From Glycomyces sp. NRRL B-16210 (GTDB lineage: Bacteria > Actinomycetota > Actinomycetes > Mycobacteriales > Micromonosporaceae): a stretch of DNA of 64,000 bases. The stretch spans positions 99,374 through 163,373 of the forward strand of contig NZ_JOGR01000014.1 in assembly GCF_000719515.1 (NCBI RefSeq). Reading direction: 5' to 3'. Positions 44,774 to 53,159 of this stretch are shown piece after piece; position 1 is the first letter of the stretch, and every line of letters begins with the position of its first letter. The notes below the pieces were generated by a model. That model was not told where the DNA came from, ran no database searches, and saw only the letters and a list, made by a program, of their open reading frames with translations. The translations under genes and the position numbers were made by a program.

Positions 44774-46135
44774 ATGAGCGATCCGATCTCCGCCCTCACC
44801 GAGGCGGGCCTGGCGCCGGTCACCGATCCGGACGTCCTGGCCGCCCACGCGGTCGACCACGCCGGGCTCGTGCCGCCCGGCCGCGCCCTGGCGCTGGTGC
44901 GCGCCCGATCGACCGAGGAGGTCGCCACGACCGTGCGCGTCGCCGCCGAGTACGGCGTCCCCGTCGTGCCCCAAGGGGCCCGCACCGGCCTGGCCGGCGC
45001 GGCGACGGCGGTCGACGGCGCGCTGCTCCTCGACCTCTCCCCCATGGACCGGATCGTGTCCATCGACCCGGTCGACCGGCTCGCGGTCTGCCAGCCGGGG
45101 GTCCTCAACGCCGCCGTCTCGGCAGCCGCCGCCGAGTTCGGCCTGCGCTACAGCCCCGACCCCGGGTCCTGGCAGATCTCCACGATCGGCGGGAACATCG
45201 CCACGGCCGCCGGCGGCATGTGCTGCGTCAAGTACGGCACCACGCCCGAATACGTGCTCGGCCTCGAAGTGGTCCTCGCCTCCGGCGAGGTGATGCGCTG
45301 CGGACGGCGCACCGCAAAGGGCGTGGCCGGGTACGACCTGGTGCGGCTGTTCTGCGGTTCCGAAGGGACCCTGGGGATCATCACCGAGGCGACTTTGAAG
45401 CTCGCGCCGATCCCGGCCGAGCGGCTCACCCTCGCGGCGGTCTTCGACACGACCGCCGACGCCGGGCGGGCGGTCACCGACATCATGGCCTCGGGCGCGC
45501 AGCCGAGCCTGCTCGAACTCATCGACAACACCCACCTGAGGGCCCTCGAAGCCCTGCGGCCCATGGGACTGCCGACCGAGGCCGCGGCGCTCCTGCTGGT
45601 CTGCGCCGACGCGAACCCCGTCGAGGAACTCGCGGCGGTGGAGCGGTTGTGCGCGGCCGCGGGCGCCTCCGAGGTGCACCGCGCCACCGACGCAGAAGAG
45701 GCCGACGCGCTCCTGGAGTCGCGGCGCAGCGCCTACCACGCCATGGAGAAACTGGGAACCGTGCTGGTCGACGACGTGGCCGTGCCGCGCTCGCGACTGG
45801 CCGAGGCCCTCGACGGCGTCCAGGCCGCGGCCGAGCGCCACGGCGTGCTCATCGGCGTCATCGCCCACGCCGGCGACGGGAACCTCCACCCGAACATCAT
45901 CGTGCACCCCGAGGACCCCGCCTCGCTCGCGGCGGGCAGGGCCGCGTTCGACGAGATCCTGGAGATGGCGCTCGCCATGGGCGGCACCATCACCGGCGAG
46001 CACGGCGTCGGACTGCTCAAACGCGACTGGCTCGAAAGGGAACTGGACCCGGTGAACCTCGCGGCGCAGCGGCGCATCAAGGACGCGTTCGATCCGCTCG
46101 GCATCCTCAACCCCGGCAAGGTCCTCACGCGCTGA
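44774..46135 (+). CDS. FAD-linked oxidase, GlcD/D-lactate dehydrogenase type
   Basis: 453 residues. The PCMH FAD-binding domain reads VVPQGARTGLAGAATAVDG, LAVCQPGVLNAAV, and GSWQISTIGGNIATAAGGMCCVKYGTT; the C-terminal FAD-linked oxidase domain ends with GEHGVGLLKRDWL and DPLGILNPGKVL. Members oxidise glycolate, D-lactate or related 2-hydroxyacids and pass electrons to quinone or another acceptor. No GlcE or GlcF subunit gene is nearby, so it may work alone. The start is set by the -10 spacing. Confidence 0.9.
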   Translation: MSDPISALTEAGLAPVTDPDVLAAHAVDHAGLVPPGRALALVRARSTEEVATTVRVAAEYGVPVVPQGARTGLAGAATAVDGALLLDLSPMDRIVSIDPVDRLAVCQPGVLNAAVSAAAAEFGLRYSPDPGSWQISTIGGNIATAAGGMCCVKYGTTPEYVLGLEVVLASGEVMRCGRRTAKGVAGYDLVRLFCGSEGTLGIITEATLKLAPIPAERLTLAAVFDTTADAGRAVTDIMASGAQPSLLELIDNTHLRALEALRPMGLPTEAAALLLVCADANPVEELAAVERLCAAAGASEVHRATDAEEADALLESRRSAYHAMEKLGTVLVDDVAVPRSRLAEALDGVQAAAERHGVLIGVIAHAGDGNLHPNIIVHPEDPASLAAGRAAFDEILEMALAMGGTITGEHGVGLLKRDWLERELDPVNLAAQRRIKDAFDPLGILNPGKVLTR

Positions 46136-46278
46136 AGAAACGAAAGTCGTTGCGCGCCAATGCGAAATGGAATCGGTGCGGCGTGCGGATACGCGGCTCG
46201 AACGGCCCGGGAAATGCGCCGGGGCGCGAACGCCACTGGCGCCGATACGGTTTCGTGTCGGTCCTGTGACACATTAAT

Positions 46279-46337
46279 GGGGCCGCAGCGCTTGCCCATT
46301 CGCTGCGGCCCCGATAAAGTGGAGGAGCTCCACTTTT
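46279..46337. terminator. Tandem hairpins between convergent genes
   Basis: First a 12-bp stem (GGGGCCGCAGCG, 46279-46290 with complement 46301-46312), then a 9-bp stem (AAAGTGGAG / CTCCACTTT, 46316-46336) directly followed by T. They lie in the 397-nt gap between the GlcD-type gene and pabC, where no gene is seen, and could stop transcription from both sides. Confidence 0.65.
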
Positions 46338-46532
46338 CATTGGCACCAGTAGGGCTGTGCCCGATTGCCCTTACTGGCTTGTGCCCCCGGATTGTTCCGT
46401 GCCTCCCGGAAGACTGCCCATGTCGATCCGTTCGGCTTGTCGGCGTGACCGGAACACTCATTACTATGAGGACCGTCTCTGAACGTGGCCTGTGCCGAGC
46501 CTGGGAACTACCTGGGAATCGATGCCGAACCG

Positions 46533-47387
46533 TTACGATGGCACTGCGAAACCCGCGAGTTTGTCCAGCTCAGCCGTGACGTCCGGGCGCTGCGCGAGCG
46601 GCTCCCCGTCGATCTGAGTGATGAAGGCCACACCCCGGACCGAGGAGCTGAGCCAGGCCGCCTCGGCGTTCTTCAGGTCCGCCACCGCGATCAGCCGCTC
46701 GGCGGTCCGCAACCCGGCCTTCGGCGCCTGCTCCAGCAGGTGCGCGCTCGTCGTCCCCGGCAGGATCCCGGTCGCGACCGGCGTGGTGCACAGCGTGTCC
46801 CCGTCGAGCCACAGCAGCGAGGACGTGGGCCCCTCCAGCGCGAACCCGTCGGCCGAGACCCACAGGGCGTCGTCGGCGCCCTGGGACTTCGCCCAGCGGG
46901 TCACCGCCATCATCGAGGCGTACGAGAGCGCCTTCACCCCGCCTAGAAGCCACGGGGCTTCGCCCCGCGCGTCGGCATTCACCCCCAGGCTCGCCGTGGC
47001 GATCCTCAGACCGTCCCGGCGCGGCAGGATGCGCTCGCGCGGAACGGGATCGACCGTGGCGTAGACGGTGAGCGGCCCGCCGTGCTCGCGGCCCCTCGTG
47101 GCGACCAGGCGCAGCGCGCCCTCACCCTCGGCCCGCTCGCGCCAAGCGGCCAGCGCCTGCTCGGCGAGGCCGGCCATGTCCGCCTTCGCGGGCAGTTCGA
47201 ACTCCATGCGGCGCGCCGAGTTCGCCATCCGGTCGAGGTGCTCCGACAGCAGGAACGCCTGGCCGTCGCGGACGTTGATCGTCTCGAAGACGCCGTCGCC
47301 CCGGAGGACTCCGAGGTCGTCGGCGCACAGGAGCGGCTCGTCGGAGTCGACGACGCCGCGGTGCAGTACTGCGGTTACAAGTGCCAT
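46533..47387 (-). CDS. pabC: 4-amino-4-deoxychorismate lyase / class IV aminotransferase
   Basis: 284 residues from the ATG at 47387. The class IV PLP-enzyme pattern includes LGVLRGDGVFETINV, the internal KALSYASMMAVTRWAKSQGADDALW with the PLP-binding Lys, EGPTSSLLWLDG and TTPVATGILPGTT. It probably releases pyruvate from aminodeoxychorismate to give p-aminobenzoate for folate. A branched-chain or D-amino-acid aminotransferase is the main alternative. It is divergent from the Fur gene with 78 nt between starts. Confidence 0.8.
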   Translation of the reverse strand: MALVTAVLHRGVVDSDEPLLCADDLGVLRGDGVFETINVRDGQAFLLSEHLDRMANSARRMEFELPAKADMAGLAEQALAAWRERAEGEGALRLVATRGREHGGPLTVYATVDPVPRERILPRRDGLRIATASLGVNADARGEAPWLLGGVKALSYASMMAVTRWAKSQGADDALWVSADGFALEGPTSSLLWLDGDTLCTTPVATGILPGTTSAHLLEQAPKAGLRTAERLIAVADLKNAEAAWLSSSVRGVAFITQIDGEPLAQRPDVTAELDKLAGFAVPS

Positions 47388-47393
47388 GCGGTC

Positions 47394-47399
47394 ATTGTG
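47394..47399 (-). promoter_or_regulatory. Possible -10 box (CACAAT) of pabC
   Basis: On the minus strand CACAAT is 6 nt from the pabC ATG. It departs from TAnnnT only at the first base. Confidence 0.35.
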
Positions 47400-47453
47400 C
47401 CCCTCGGCTCCGAGCGGGCGGCGCAGCACGCGTCCGCTCGCGTGCGGGCGCAG

Positions 47454-47459
47454 TACCAT
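47454..47459 (+). promoter_or_regulatory. -10 box (TACCAT) of the Fur-family gene, leaderless
   Basis: TACCAT is followed by 6 nt and then the ATG at 47466. Confidence 0.5.
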
Positions 47460-47465
47460 GCAGAC

Positions 47466-47906
47466 ATGCCCACCGAAGCCGAGGCGGAAACCGAACTGGC
47501 CGCGGTCCTGCGCTCCAAGGGCCTGCGCATGACCGCGCAGCGCCAACTCGTCCTGGAGGCCGTCCGCACCCTCGGGCACGCGACGCCCGAGCAGATCCAC
47601 GAGCAGATCCGCGGGCAGGTCGAGGGCGTGAACATCACGACCGTCTACCGGACCCTCGACCTGCTCGAGGAGCTCCTCCTCGTCTCCCACACGCACCTCT
47701 CCCACGGCGCCCCCACCTACCACCTGTCCGGCGACAGGGGCCACGCCCACCTGGTGTGCCACCGCTGCGGCCGGATCACCGAAGTCGAGCCGTCGCTGTT
47801 CGCGAACGCACGCGACGACGTCGCCGACGCCACCGGTTTCGTCATGGACGTCGGCCACGTCGCCCTGTTCGGAACCTGCGCTGAATGCCTGGAGAAGCAC
47901 GCATGA
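47466..47906 (+). CDS. Fur-family metal-dependent regulator
   Basis: 146 residues. The winged helix is MTAQRQLVLEAVRTLGHATPEQIHEQI with recognition helix NITTVYRTLDLLEE. The metal/dimer domain has HAHLVCHRCGRITEV (C98/C101) and CAECLEKH (C138/C141), the structural zinc site. Whether it responds to iron, zinc, manganese or peroxide cannot be told; actinobacteria encode several paralogues. Its stop overlaps the next ATG, coupling it to the YgfZ gene, which is consistent with a role tied to Fe-S metabolism. Confidence 0.88.
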   Translation: MPTEAEAETELAAVLRSKGLRMTAQRQLVLEAVRTLGHATPEQIHEQIRGQVEGVNITTVYRTLDLLEELLLVSHTHLSHGAPTYHLSGDRGHAHLVCHRCGRITEVEPSLFANARDDVADATGFVMDVGHVALFGTCAECLEKHA

Positions 47907-48976
47907 CCGAGAACGCACCGTCCCCGCTCCTGTCCCTGCCCGGCGCCGTCGCGACCGAGGCCTCCGAGACGCAGACCGGGCGCACCGCCTGGCACTACGG
48001 CGGTCCGCTCGCCGAGCAGAAGAAGGCCGTCGAGTCCGGCGCGCTGTTCGACCGCTCCGACCGCGACCTCATCGCGATCACCGGCGCCGCCCGCCTCGAA
48101 TGGCTCCACTCCCTCTCCACCCAGCACCTGACCAGTCTCAAGGCCCACCAGGGCACCGAGACGCTCATCCTCTCCCCCACCGGGCGCATCGAGCACCACG
48201 CGAACCTCTTCGACGACGGCGCGACCGTCTGGCTCGACACCGAGCCCGGACGCGGCGAAGCCCTGCGCAAGTACCTGGAGCTCATGAAGTTCCGCACCGA
48301 GGTCGACGTCCGCGACGCCTCGGGCGAGTGGGCGCTGTTCACCCGCACGCTGCCCGAGCCGGCCGACTCCGAAGCACCGGTGACGCAGCCGGTCCCGGTG
48401 GCCAAGTTCGCCGCGAAGGACCTCCTGGCCGTCCCGACCTCGGTCCACCCCGGGTCCGCGCTGGAGGCGAGCCCCGGCTGGACGCGCCGCACCGACGCGC
48501 TCGGCCTGCCCACCTACGACCTGCTGGTGCGCCGCGAGGACATCGAGTCGGCGCTGCTTCGCGGCGACGCGGTCCCCGCCGGCACCTGGGCGTACGACGC
48601 GCTCCGCGTCGCCGCGAAGGTGCCGGCCTTCGGCCGCGACACCGACGAGAAGTCCGTCCCGCATGAGGTCGCGCACTGGCTCGCGGCCGCCGTCCACCTC
48701 GACAAGGGCTGCTACCGGGGCCAGGAGACCGTCGCCAAGGTCCACCACCTCGGCCAGTCGCCCCGGCGGCTCGTCCAGATCCACCTCGACGGCTCCAGCG
48801 AACAGCCGCCCGCCCACGGCACGCCGGTCACCTTGGACGGCAAGGAGGTCGGCTACATCGGCACCGCCGTGCAGCACTACGAGCTGGGCCAGATCGCCCT
48901 CGCGGTGCTCAAGCGCTCGGCGGCCGAGAAGACCGACGCGGATCTCATCGCGGGCGATCAGGCCGCGCGCCAATAA
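47903..48976 (+). CDS. ygfZ: YgfZ/GcvT-fold folate-binding protein
   Basis: 357 residues. The YgfZ signature is present as DKGCYRGQETVAKV with the conserved Cys, after an N-terminal GcvT-like fold (DRDLIAITGAARLEWLHSLSTQHL, ETLILSPTGRIEHHANLF). YgfZ proteins bind folate and support assembly or repair of certain Fe-S enzymes. The ATG overlaps the fur TGA (ATGA) and GGAG lies 8 nt upstream, so the two genes form an operon. The C-terminal beta-barrel (PAHGTPVTLDGKEVGYIG) is complete. Confidence 0.9.
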   Translation: MTENAPSPLLSLPGAVATEASETQTGRTAWHYGGPLAEQKKAVESGALFDRSDRDLIAITGAARLEWLHSLSTQHLTSLKAHQGTETLILSPTGRIEHHANLFDDGATVWLDTEPGRGEALRKYLELMKFRTEVDVRDASGEWALFTRTLPEPADSEAPVTQPVPVAKFAAKDLLAVPTSVHPGSALEASPGWTRRTDALGLPTYDLLVRREDIESALLRGDAVPAGTWAYDALRVAAKVPAFGRDTDEKSVPHEVAHWLAAAVHLDKGCYRGQETVAKVHHLGQSPRRLVQIHLDGSSEQPPAHGTPVTLDGKEVGYIGTAVQHYELGQIALAVLKRSAAEKTDADLIAGDQAARQ

Positions 48977-48985
48977 CGACCGCAT

Positions 48986-48991
48986 TAGCCT
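48986..48991 (+). promoter_or_regulatory. -10 box (TAGCCT) of the asparaginase gene, leaderless
   Basis: TAGCCT is 6 nt before the ATG at 48998. It lies within the short gap after ygfZ, so the asparaginase gene probably has its own promoter. Confidence 0.5.
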
Positions 48992-48997
48992 CGCGGT

Positions 48998-49975
48998 ATG
49001 ACAGCTTCCTACCGCGGCGGCGAACCCGTCGCCGAGATCGTCCGGTCCGGGTTCGCCGAAAGCCTCCACCGGGGCAGCGTGGCCGTGACCGACCCCGCGG
49101 GCGAGCGCACCGCCGCGATCGGCGACGCCGACGCGCCGGTCTTCCCCCGCTCGTCCAACAAGCCCATGCAGGCGGTCGCGATGCTCCGCGCCGGATGGGA
49201 GCCCGACAGCGAGGCCGACCTGGCGATCGCCGCCGCGAGCCACCGCGGCGAGCCGTTCCACCTCGCCCGGGCCCGTTCGGTCCTCGACCACGCGGGGGTC
49301 GGCGAGGACCGCCTCCAATGCCCGCCCGACCTGCCCGGCGACCCGACCGCCCGCCGCGACGTGCTCGCCGCCGGCGGGGAGCCGCGGCGCCTGTACATGA
49401 ACTGCTCGGGCAAGCACTCCGGGATGCTCGCCGCGTGCGCGGCCGCCGGATGGGACCTGGACACCTACCGCGACATCGACCACCCGCTCCAGCGGCTCAT
49501 CACCGCCACCGTCGAGGAGCTCACCGGCGAGACCGTGGCCGCGGTCGGCGTCGACGGGTGCGGCGCACCGGTCCTGGCCCTGTCCCTCACCGGCCTCGCC
49601 CGCGCCTTCACCCGCCTCGTCGAAGCCCCCGAGGGCACCCCCGAGCGGCGCGTCGCCGACGCCATGCGGGCGCACCCGATCCTCGTCGACGGCACCGAAG
49701 GGCCCGACCACCGGTCCATGACCGCCCTGCCCGGCCTGCTCGCCAAGGGCGGCGCCGAAGGCGTCCACGTCCTGGCCGCACCCGGCGTCGGCGCGGCCGC
49801 CGTCAAGATCGACGACGGCGGCGGGCGCGCCTCCACGCCCGTGGCCCTGCGCGCGATGACCCGCCTGGCCGGGCTCCCGATCCCCGACGAGGCCAAACCC
49901 GAGGTCGAGCGGCTCTCCTGGCCCGAGGTCCTCGGCGGCGGGCGGCCCGTCGGGCGCCTGCGCACCCTCCTGTGA
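48998..49975 (+). CDS. Asparaginase (PF06089-type, rhizobial/actinobacterial)
   Basis: 325 residues. Typical motifs are SFAESLHRGSVAVTD-like GFAESLHRGSVAV near residue 18, FPRSSNKPMQAVAML, LAIAAASHRGEPFH, and MNCSGKHSGMLAAC. Members hydrolyse L-asparagine and are unrelated to the E. coli type I/II enzymes; some appear in actinobacterial genomes as conserved proteins of unconfirmed substrate. It sits between ygfZ and the tRNA-Leu gene and has its own leaderless-type promoter. Confidence 0.85.
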   Translation: MTASYRGGEPVAEIVRSGFAESLHRGSVAVTDPAGERTAAIGDADAPVFPRSSNKPMQAVAMLRAGWEPDSEADLAIAAASHRGEPFHLARARSVLDHAGVGEDRLQCPPDLPGDPTARRDVLAAGGEPRRLYMNCSGKHSGMLAACAAAGWDLDTYRDIDHPLQRLITATVEELTGETVAAVGVDGCGAPVLALSLTGLARAFTRLVEAPEGTPERRVADAMRAHPILVDGTEGPDHRSMTALPGLLAKGGAEGVHVLAAPGVGAAAVKIDDGGGRASTPVALRAMTRLAGLPIPDEAKPEVERLSWPEVLGGGRPVGRLRTLL

Positions 49976-50076
49976 CCGGGCCCCGCCGAGTGGCCTGAGA
50001 CTCAAGCGGCCCAATACCCCGTGGCGGGCCGAACCCCAGGCAGGGTAATATCGTCGCGTCGCAAGTACTGACACTC

Positions 50077-50159
50077 GCGCGAGTGGCGGAATGGCAGACG
50101 CGCTGGCTTCAGGTGCCAGTGTCCGAAAGGACGTGGGGGTTCAAGTCCCCCCTCGCGCA
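50077..50159 (+). tRNA. tRNA-Leu (anticodon CAG)
   Basis: 83 nt. Acceptor GCGCGAG (50077-50083) pairs with CTCGCGC (50152-50158). The anticodon stem CTGGC/GCCAG (50103-50107, 50115-50119) encloses TTCAGGT, anticodon CAG at 50110-50112. A long variable arm (TGTCCGAAAGGACGT) and the T-loop GTTCAAGTC are clear, as expected for a class II tRNA. CCA is not encoded. The discriminator is A. Confidence 0.93.
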
Positions 50160-50605
50160 CGCAGGGTTCCTCAATCGAACCCGTGGCAATCGCAACCGGT
50201 GGCGGCGATCCTCTCCGAAGGGTCGCCGCCACCGGCGTCTCCAAGGTCGAATCCACGATCGAACCGCCCGATAACCTCCGGGCCGGCCGCGATCTCCTCG
50301 GGGATCGAACCGATCCGGGTTGAGGCTGCGGGAAGACGTTCGACTGTCGGGTCAGACGCATTCCCTTCCGATCGGCGGTCAGCGCACCGCGACTCATCTC
50401 GAGAACTGGTCTGGTCCCCGAAGAGCGAGAGGGGCTTCGCCGGGTCGGCCAGTGTCTCGGAGTTCTGGGCGAGCCATGGGCTGCGGCCGCACGCAGCAGT
50501 CCGGCGGCGTCGTCCCCGTCGCGGTCGCAGCCGGCGCGCGGTCACACCGCCGTTTCGAGGTCGCCGATGATGAGCCACCGAACCGTCGTCGGCGGGTCCT
50601 TGGAA
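50160..50605. other. Intergenic region after tRNA-Leu
   Basis: About 450 nt with no credible gene, no visible repeat of the tRNA 3' end and no integrase fragment. Composition is a little lower in GC than the surroundings. Confidence 0.5.
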
Positions 50606-51256
50606 TCACTCCGTCGTCGGGCTCGCCGGTTCGGTCGCGAACGGGTCGACGGCCTCGGTGGTGTCAGCGGTCGGCGGGTGCATGAGAGCTCCCGCAAGCG
50701 CGTCGTCGATCGTGACCGATCCGCCCGCCGGCGGGAGGTAGTCGGGTTTGTCGAAATCAGGGGTCTGCGGCACGCAACCGGTCTGGAGTGTCAAAGAGAC
50801 CCCCTTCGCGGCAGTCCACCAGAGGTTCACGCCGTCAGGTCGTTCAGCCTCGATGCTGCCGACTCCGGTGGTCTCGTCGATGTCGTCCCGGTGAACGTCG
50901 TACCCGGCCTCCTGCCACGACTCGCGCAAGAGGTCGGCGTATTCGGTGCGGACGAGAGGCAGTGCCGAGTCGGCGCCGCTGAATCCGTATCCGATCTCTA
51001 TCGCCACCCAGCCCTCGTACCGGCTGCCGAGCGCTTCGCCGCAATCCTGAGGCCTCATGTACCACCGGGTGTTGAATCCGGGGAAGTCGGGCAGACCGGC
51101 GACGATCTCGGCCGCCGCCTGCTCCAGGACCAGGTACGCCTCGGCTTCGTCGAACTCGGTTGCGGGAGGCGGATCCTGATCCATGAGACTGCATCCTCCG
51201 AGAGCCAGTGCGGCGAGGGCGATGGAGACGACGGCGGACAGCACACGTGTGATCAT
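50606..51256 (-). CDS. Lipoprotein, unknown function
   Basis: 216 residues from the ATG at 51256. The signal peptide MITRVLSAVVSIALAALALGGC has a lipobox (LGGC, Cys 22), so it is lipid-anchored outside the membrane. The mature part contains one further Cys pair (RPQDCGEAL and TLQTGCVPQ), suggestive of a disulfide. No catalytic domain is recognised. The tail is Pro/Thr-rich. The reading frame runs on upstream without a stop into a WXG-like fragment, described separately. Confidence 0.7.
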   Translation of the reverse strand: MITRVLSAVVSIALAALALGGCSLMDQDPPPATEFDEAEAYLVLEQAAAEIVAGLPDFPGFNTRWYMRPQDCGEALGSRYEGWVAIEIGYGFSGADSALPLVRTEYADLLRESWQEAGYDVHRDDIDETTGVGSIEAERPDGVNLWWTAAKGVSLTLQTGCVPQTPDFDKPDYLPPAGGSVTIDDALAGALMHPPTADTTEAVDPFATEPASPTTE

Positions 51257-51541
51257 GAGGCGAGACCTGTTGGTTTGACCGGTGATGATGAGCGCCATGG
51301 TGTCCCGGGCGGTGTTCGGCTCGTTGCCGTCGGACTTGAAGTACGCGCTGTCGTCGATCTCGACGGCCTGCTCGGCGCAGACGGCCAGGTACTCGCCGAG
51401 GTCGCCGACCAGGCTGGTGAAGCCCTTGACCCGCTGATGGGACCAGAAGTCAAAGGCCGTCGTCAACGCCGCACCGACAGCGCGTTCGAACATCCTGGCA
51501 TATTCGCGGCCGATGCGGGGAACCGCTCCGTTCGTCGCCAT
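51257..51541 (-). pseudogene. EspC/WXG100-like fragment in frame with the lipoprotein
   Basis: From an ATG at 51541 the frame encodes about 95 residues (MATNGAVPRIGREYARMF..., VGDLGEYLAVCAEQAVEIDDSAYF) that look like the helix of a small ESX-substrate protein. There is no stop before the lipoprotein start at 51256. Either it is a degraded gene that lost its stop or an unusual N-terminal extension. No ribosome site decides. Confidence 0.4.
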
Positions 51542-51745
51542 TGTGGGATCTTGTCGCGATGCGGCGACCAGGCGGCCTTTTCGCTGTTCGCGAACGGCCG
51601 TGCTCACTTCGGGGGCATGGGGCCGAGCGGGAACAGGGGCCGTGGGGTTCGCGTTAGGCTCGTGGAAGAGGAAACGCGGCGGGCGCCGGTTCCGGCGCCG
51701 CCGAGACGACCATCCCATCGACACGACAGCGGGGTCACGCCGACC

Positions 51746-52363
51746 ATGAGCGAAGCGAACACCAGCCCGGAGCAGGACGGGTACGAGGAGCGGCAGTCCG
51801 AGGACGACCCGCTCATCGTCGACGCCGACGGCAACCCGATCACCGCCGAGGACGCGGCCGCCCACGAGGCCGAGGACCGCTACGAGTCCGACCCGACCAA
51901 ACTGGTCCCCGAACCGGCCAAGGTCATGCGCGTCGGCTCCATGATCAAGCAGCTCCTCGAAGAGGTCCGCGCCGCCGACCTCGACGACAAGGGCCGCCAG
52001 CGCCTGCGCGACATCCACGCCCGCTCCATAGCCGAACTCGAGTCCGGGCTCGCGCCCGAACTGCGCGACGAGCTCGAGCGGCTCTCACTGCCGTTCAGCG
52101 CCGACGAGATCCCCACCGAAGCGGAGCTGCGCATCGCGCAGGCCCAGCTCGTCGGCTGGCTCGAAGGCCTGTTCCACGGCATCCAGGCCGCCCTGGTCGC
52201 CCAGCAGATGGCCGCGCGCCTCCAGCTCGACTCGATGCGCTCGGGCGAGCTGAAAGCGCTGACCGCGGGCGGGGAGGACCTCCCGCCGCAGCTCCGGGCC
52301 GTGATGGCCGAGCGGGCCGCGCGCGGTGACGACCGCGACCACCATCCCGGGCAATACCTGTAG
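51746..52363 (+). CDS. bpa: Bacterial proteasome activator Bpa/PafE
   Basis: 205 residues. The acidic N-terminus (EDDPLIVDADGNPITAEDAAA) is followed by a four-helix bundle core, and the protein ends HPGQYL, the C-terminal GQYL that docks into 20S proteasome pockets. It activates ATP-independent degradation of unfolded or specific substrates such as heat-shock repressor. No proteasome gene is nearby. The start ATG at 51746 comes after the divergent lipoprotein region. It is an actinobacterial marker gene. Confidence 0.92.
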   Translation: MSEANTSPEQDGYEERQSEDDPLIVDADGNPITAEDAAAHEAEDRYESDPTKLVPEPAKVMRVGSMIKQLLEEVRAADLDDKGRQRLRDIHARSIAELESGLAPELRDELERLSLPFSADEIPTEAELRIAQAQLVGWLEGLFHGIQAALVAQQMAARLQLDSMRSGELKALTAGGEDLPPQLRAVMAERAARGDDRDHHPGQYL

Positions 52364-52466
52364 CGCAGGCAGATGCCTTAGACTCGGCCCGGGCATGGCG
52401 ACGCTTGCGAGCCGTGGACGACCTTCCTCCCGCCGCCGGGGTGAGACCACTGGAGAGCTGAACACG

Positions 52467-53153
52467 GTGCTGTACAAGACGCTGCAATGGACGGCCGCGC
52501 CGACCATCAAACTCATATGGCGGCCGTGGATCGACGGACGGGAGAACATCCCCGAGACCGGACCGGTCATCCTGGCGTCCAACCACCTCTCCGTCGCCGA
52601 CCACTACTTCCTCGCGCTCGCCACCAGGCGACACATCGCGACCATGGCGAAGATCGAGTACTTCACCGGCGCGGGCCTCAAAGGGAAGCTCATCTCCTCG
52701 ACGGTCAAAGCGCTCGGGCAGGTGGCCGTGGACCGCTCGGGCGGGCGCAAGAGCGCCTCGTCCCTGGAGCCGTCGCTGGAGGTCCTCGAGGAGGGCCGGG
52801 TGTTCGCGATCTTCCCCGAGGGCACGCGTTCGCCCGACGGGCGCCTCTACCGGGGCAAGCCGGGGGTCGCGCGGCTCGCGCTGGCCTCGGGTGCGCCGGT
52901 GATCCCGGTGGGCCTGATCGGGACCGAGAAGGTCCTGCCGATCGGCGAGTCGCGCCCGCGCGTCGCGCCGGTGGGCGTGCGGGTGGGCAAGCCCCTGGAC
53001 TTCACGCGGTACAAGGGCCTGGAGAACGACCGGGTGGTGATCCGCGCGGTGACCGACGAGGTCATGGACGCGATCCGGCGCCTGACGGGCCAGGAGTACG
53101 TCGACAAGTACGCCAAGCGCAGCGCCGGCGACAAGGACAAGGGCGACGACTGA
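52467..53153 (+). CDS. 1-acyl-sn-glycerol-3-phosphate acyltransferase (PlsC-like)
   Basis: 228 residues from the GTG at 52467. The acyltransferase motifs are present: SNHLSVADHYFL (H40-x4-D45), the middle block with KIEYFTGAGLKGKLI, and VFAIFPEGTRSPDGRLYRGKPG, ending in a typical P-[VI]-P strand (APVIPVGLIG). The GTG gives the length of actinobacterial relatives; an upstream ATG at 52395 would add 24 residues and lies 10 nt after a TAGACT box. It likely acylates lysophosphatidate for phospholipid synthesis. Confidence 0.85.
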   Translation: MLYKTLQWTAAPTIKLIWRPWIDGRENIPETGPVILASNHLSVADHYFLALATRRHIATMAKIEYFTGAGLKGKLISSTVKALGQVAVDRSGGRKSASSLEPSLEVLEEGRVFAIFPEGTRSPDGRLYRGKPGVARLALASGAPVIPVGLIGTEKVLPIGESRPRVAPVGVRVGKPLDFTRYKGLENDRVVIRAVTDEVMDAIRRLTGQEYVDKYAKRSAGDKDKGDD

Positions 53154-53159
53154 CCGTTC

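Noticed and set aside
50077..50605. tRNA-Leu as an integration site of a mobile element
   Set aside because: No integrase, no direct repeat of the tRNA 3' end downstream and no block of foreign genes is visible; the next genes are typical chromosomal ones.
50606..52018. One long protein joining the EspC-like fragment, lipoprotein and upstream sequence on the minus strand
   Set aside because: It would bury a perfect lipoprotein signal in the middle and overlap bpa on the other strand; the upstream residues are low-complexity, so the long frame is an effect of high GC.
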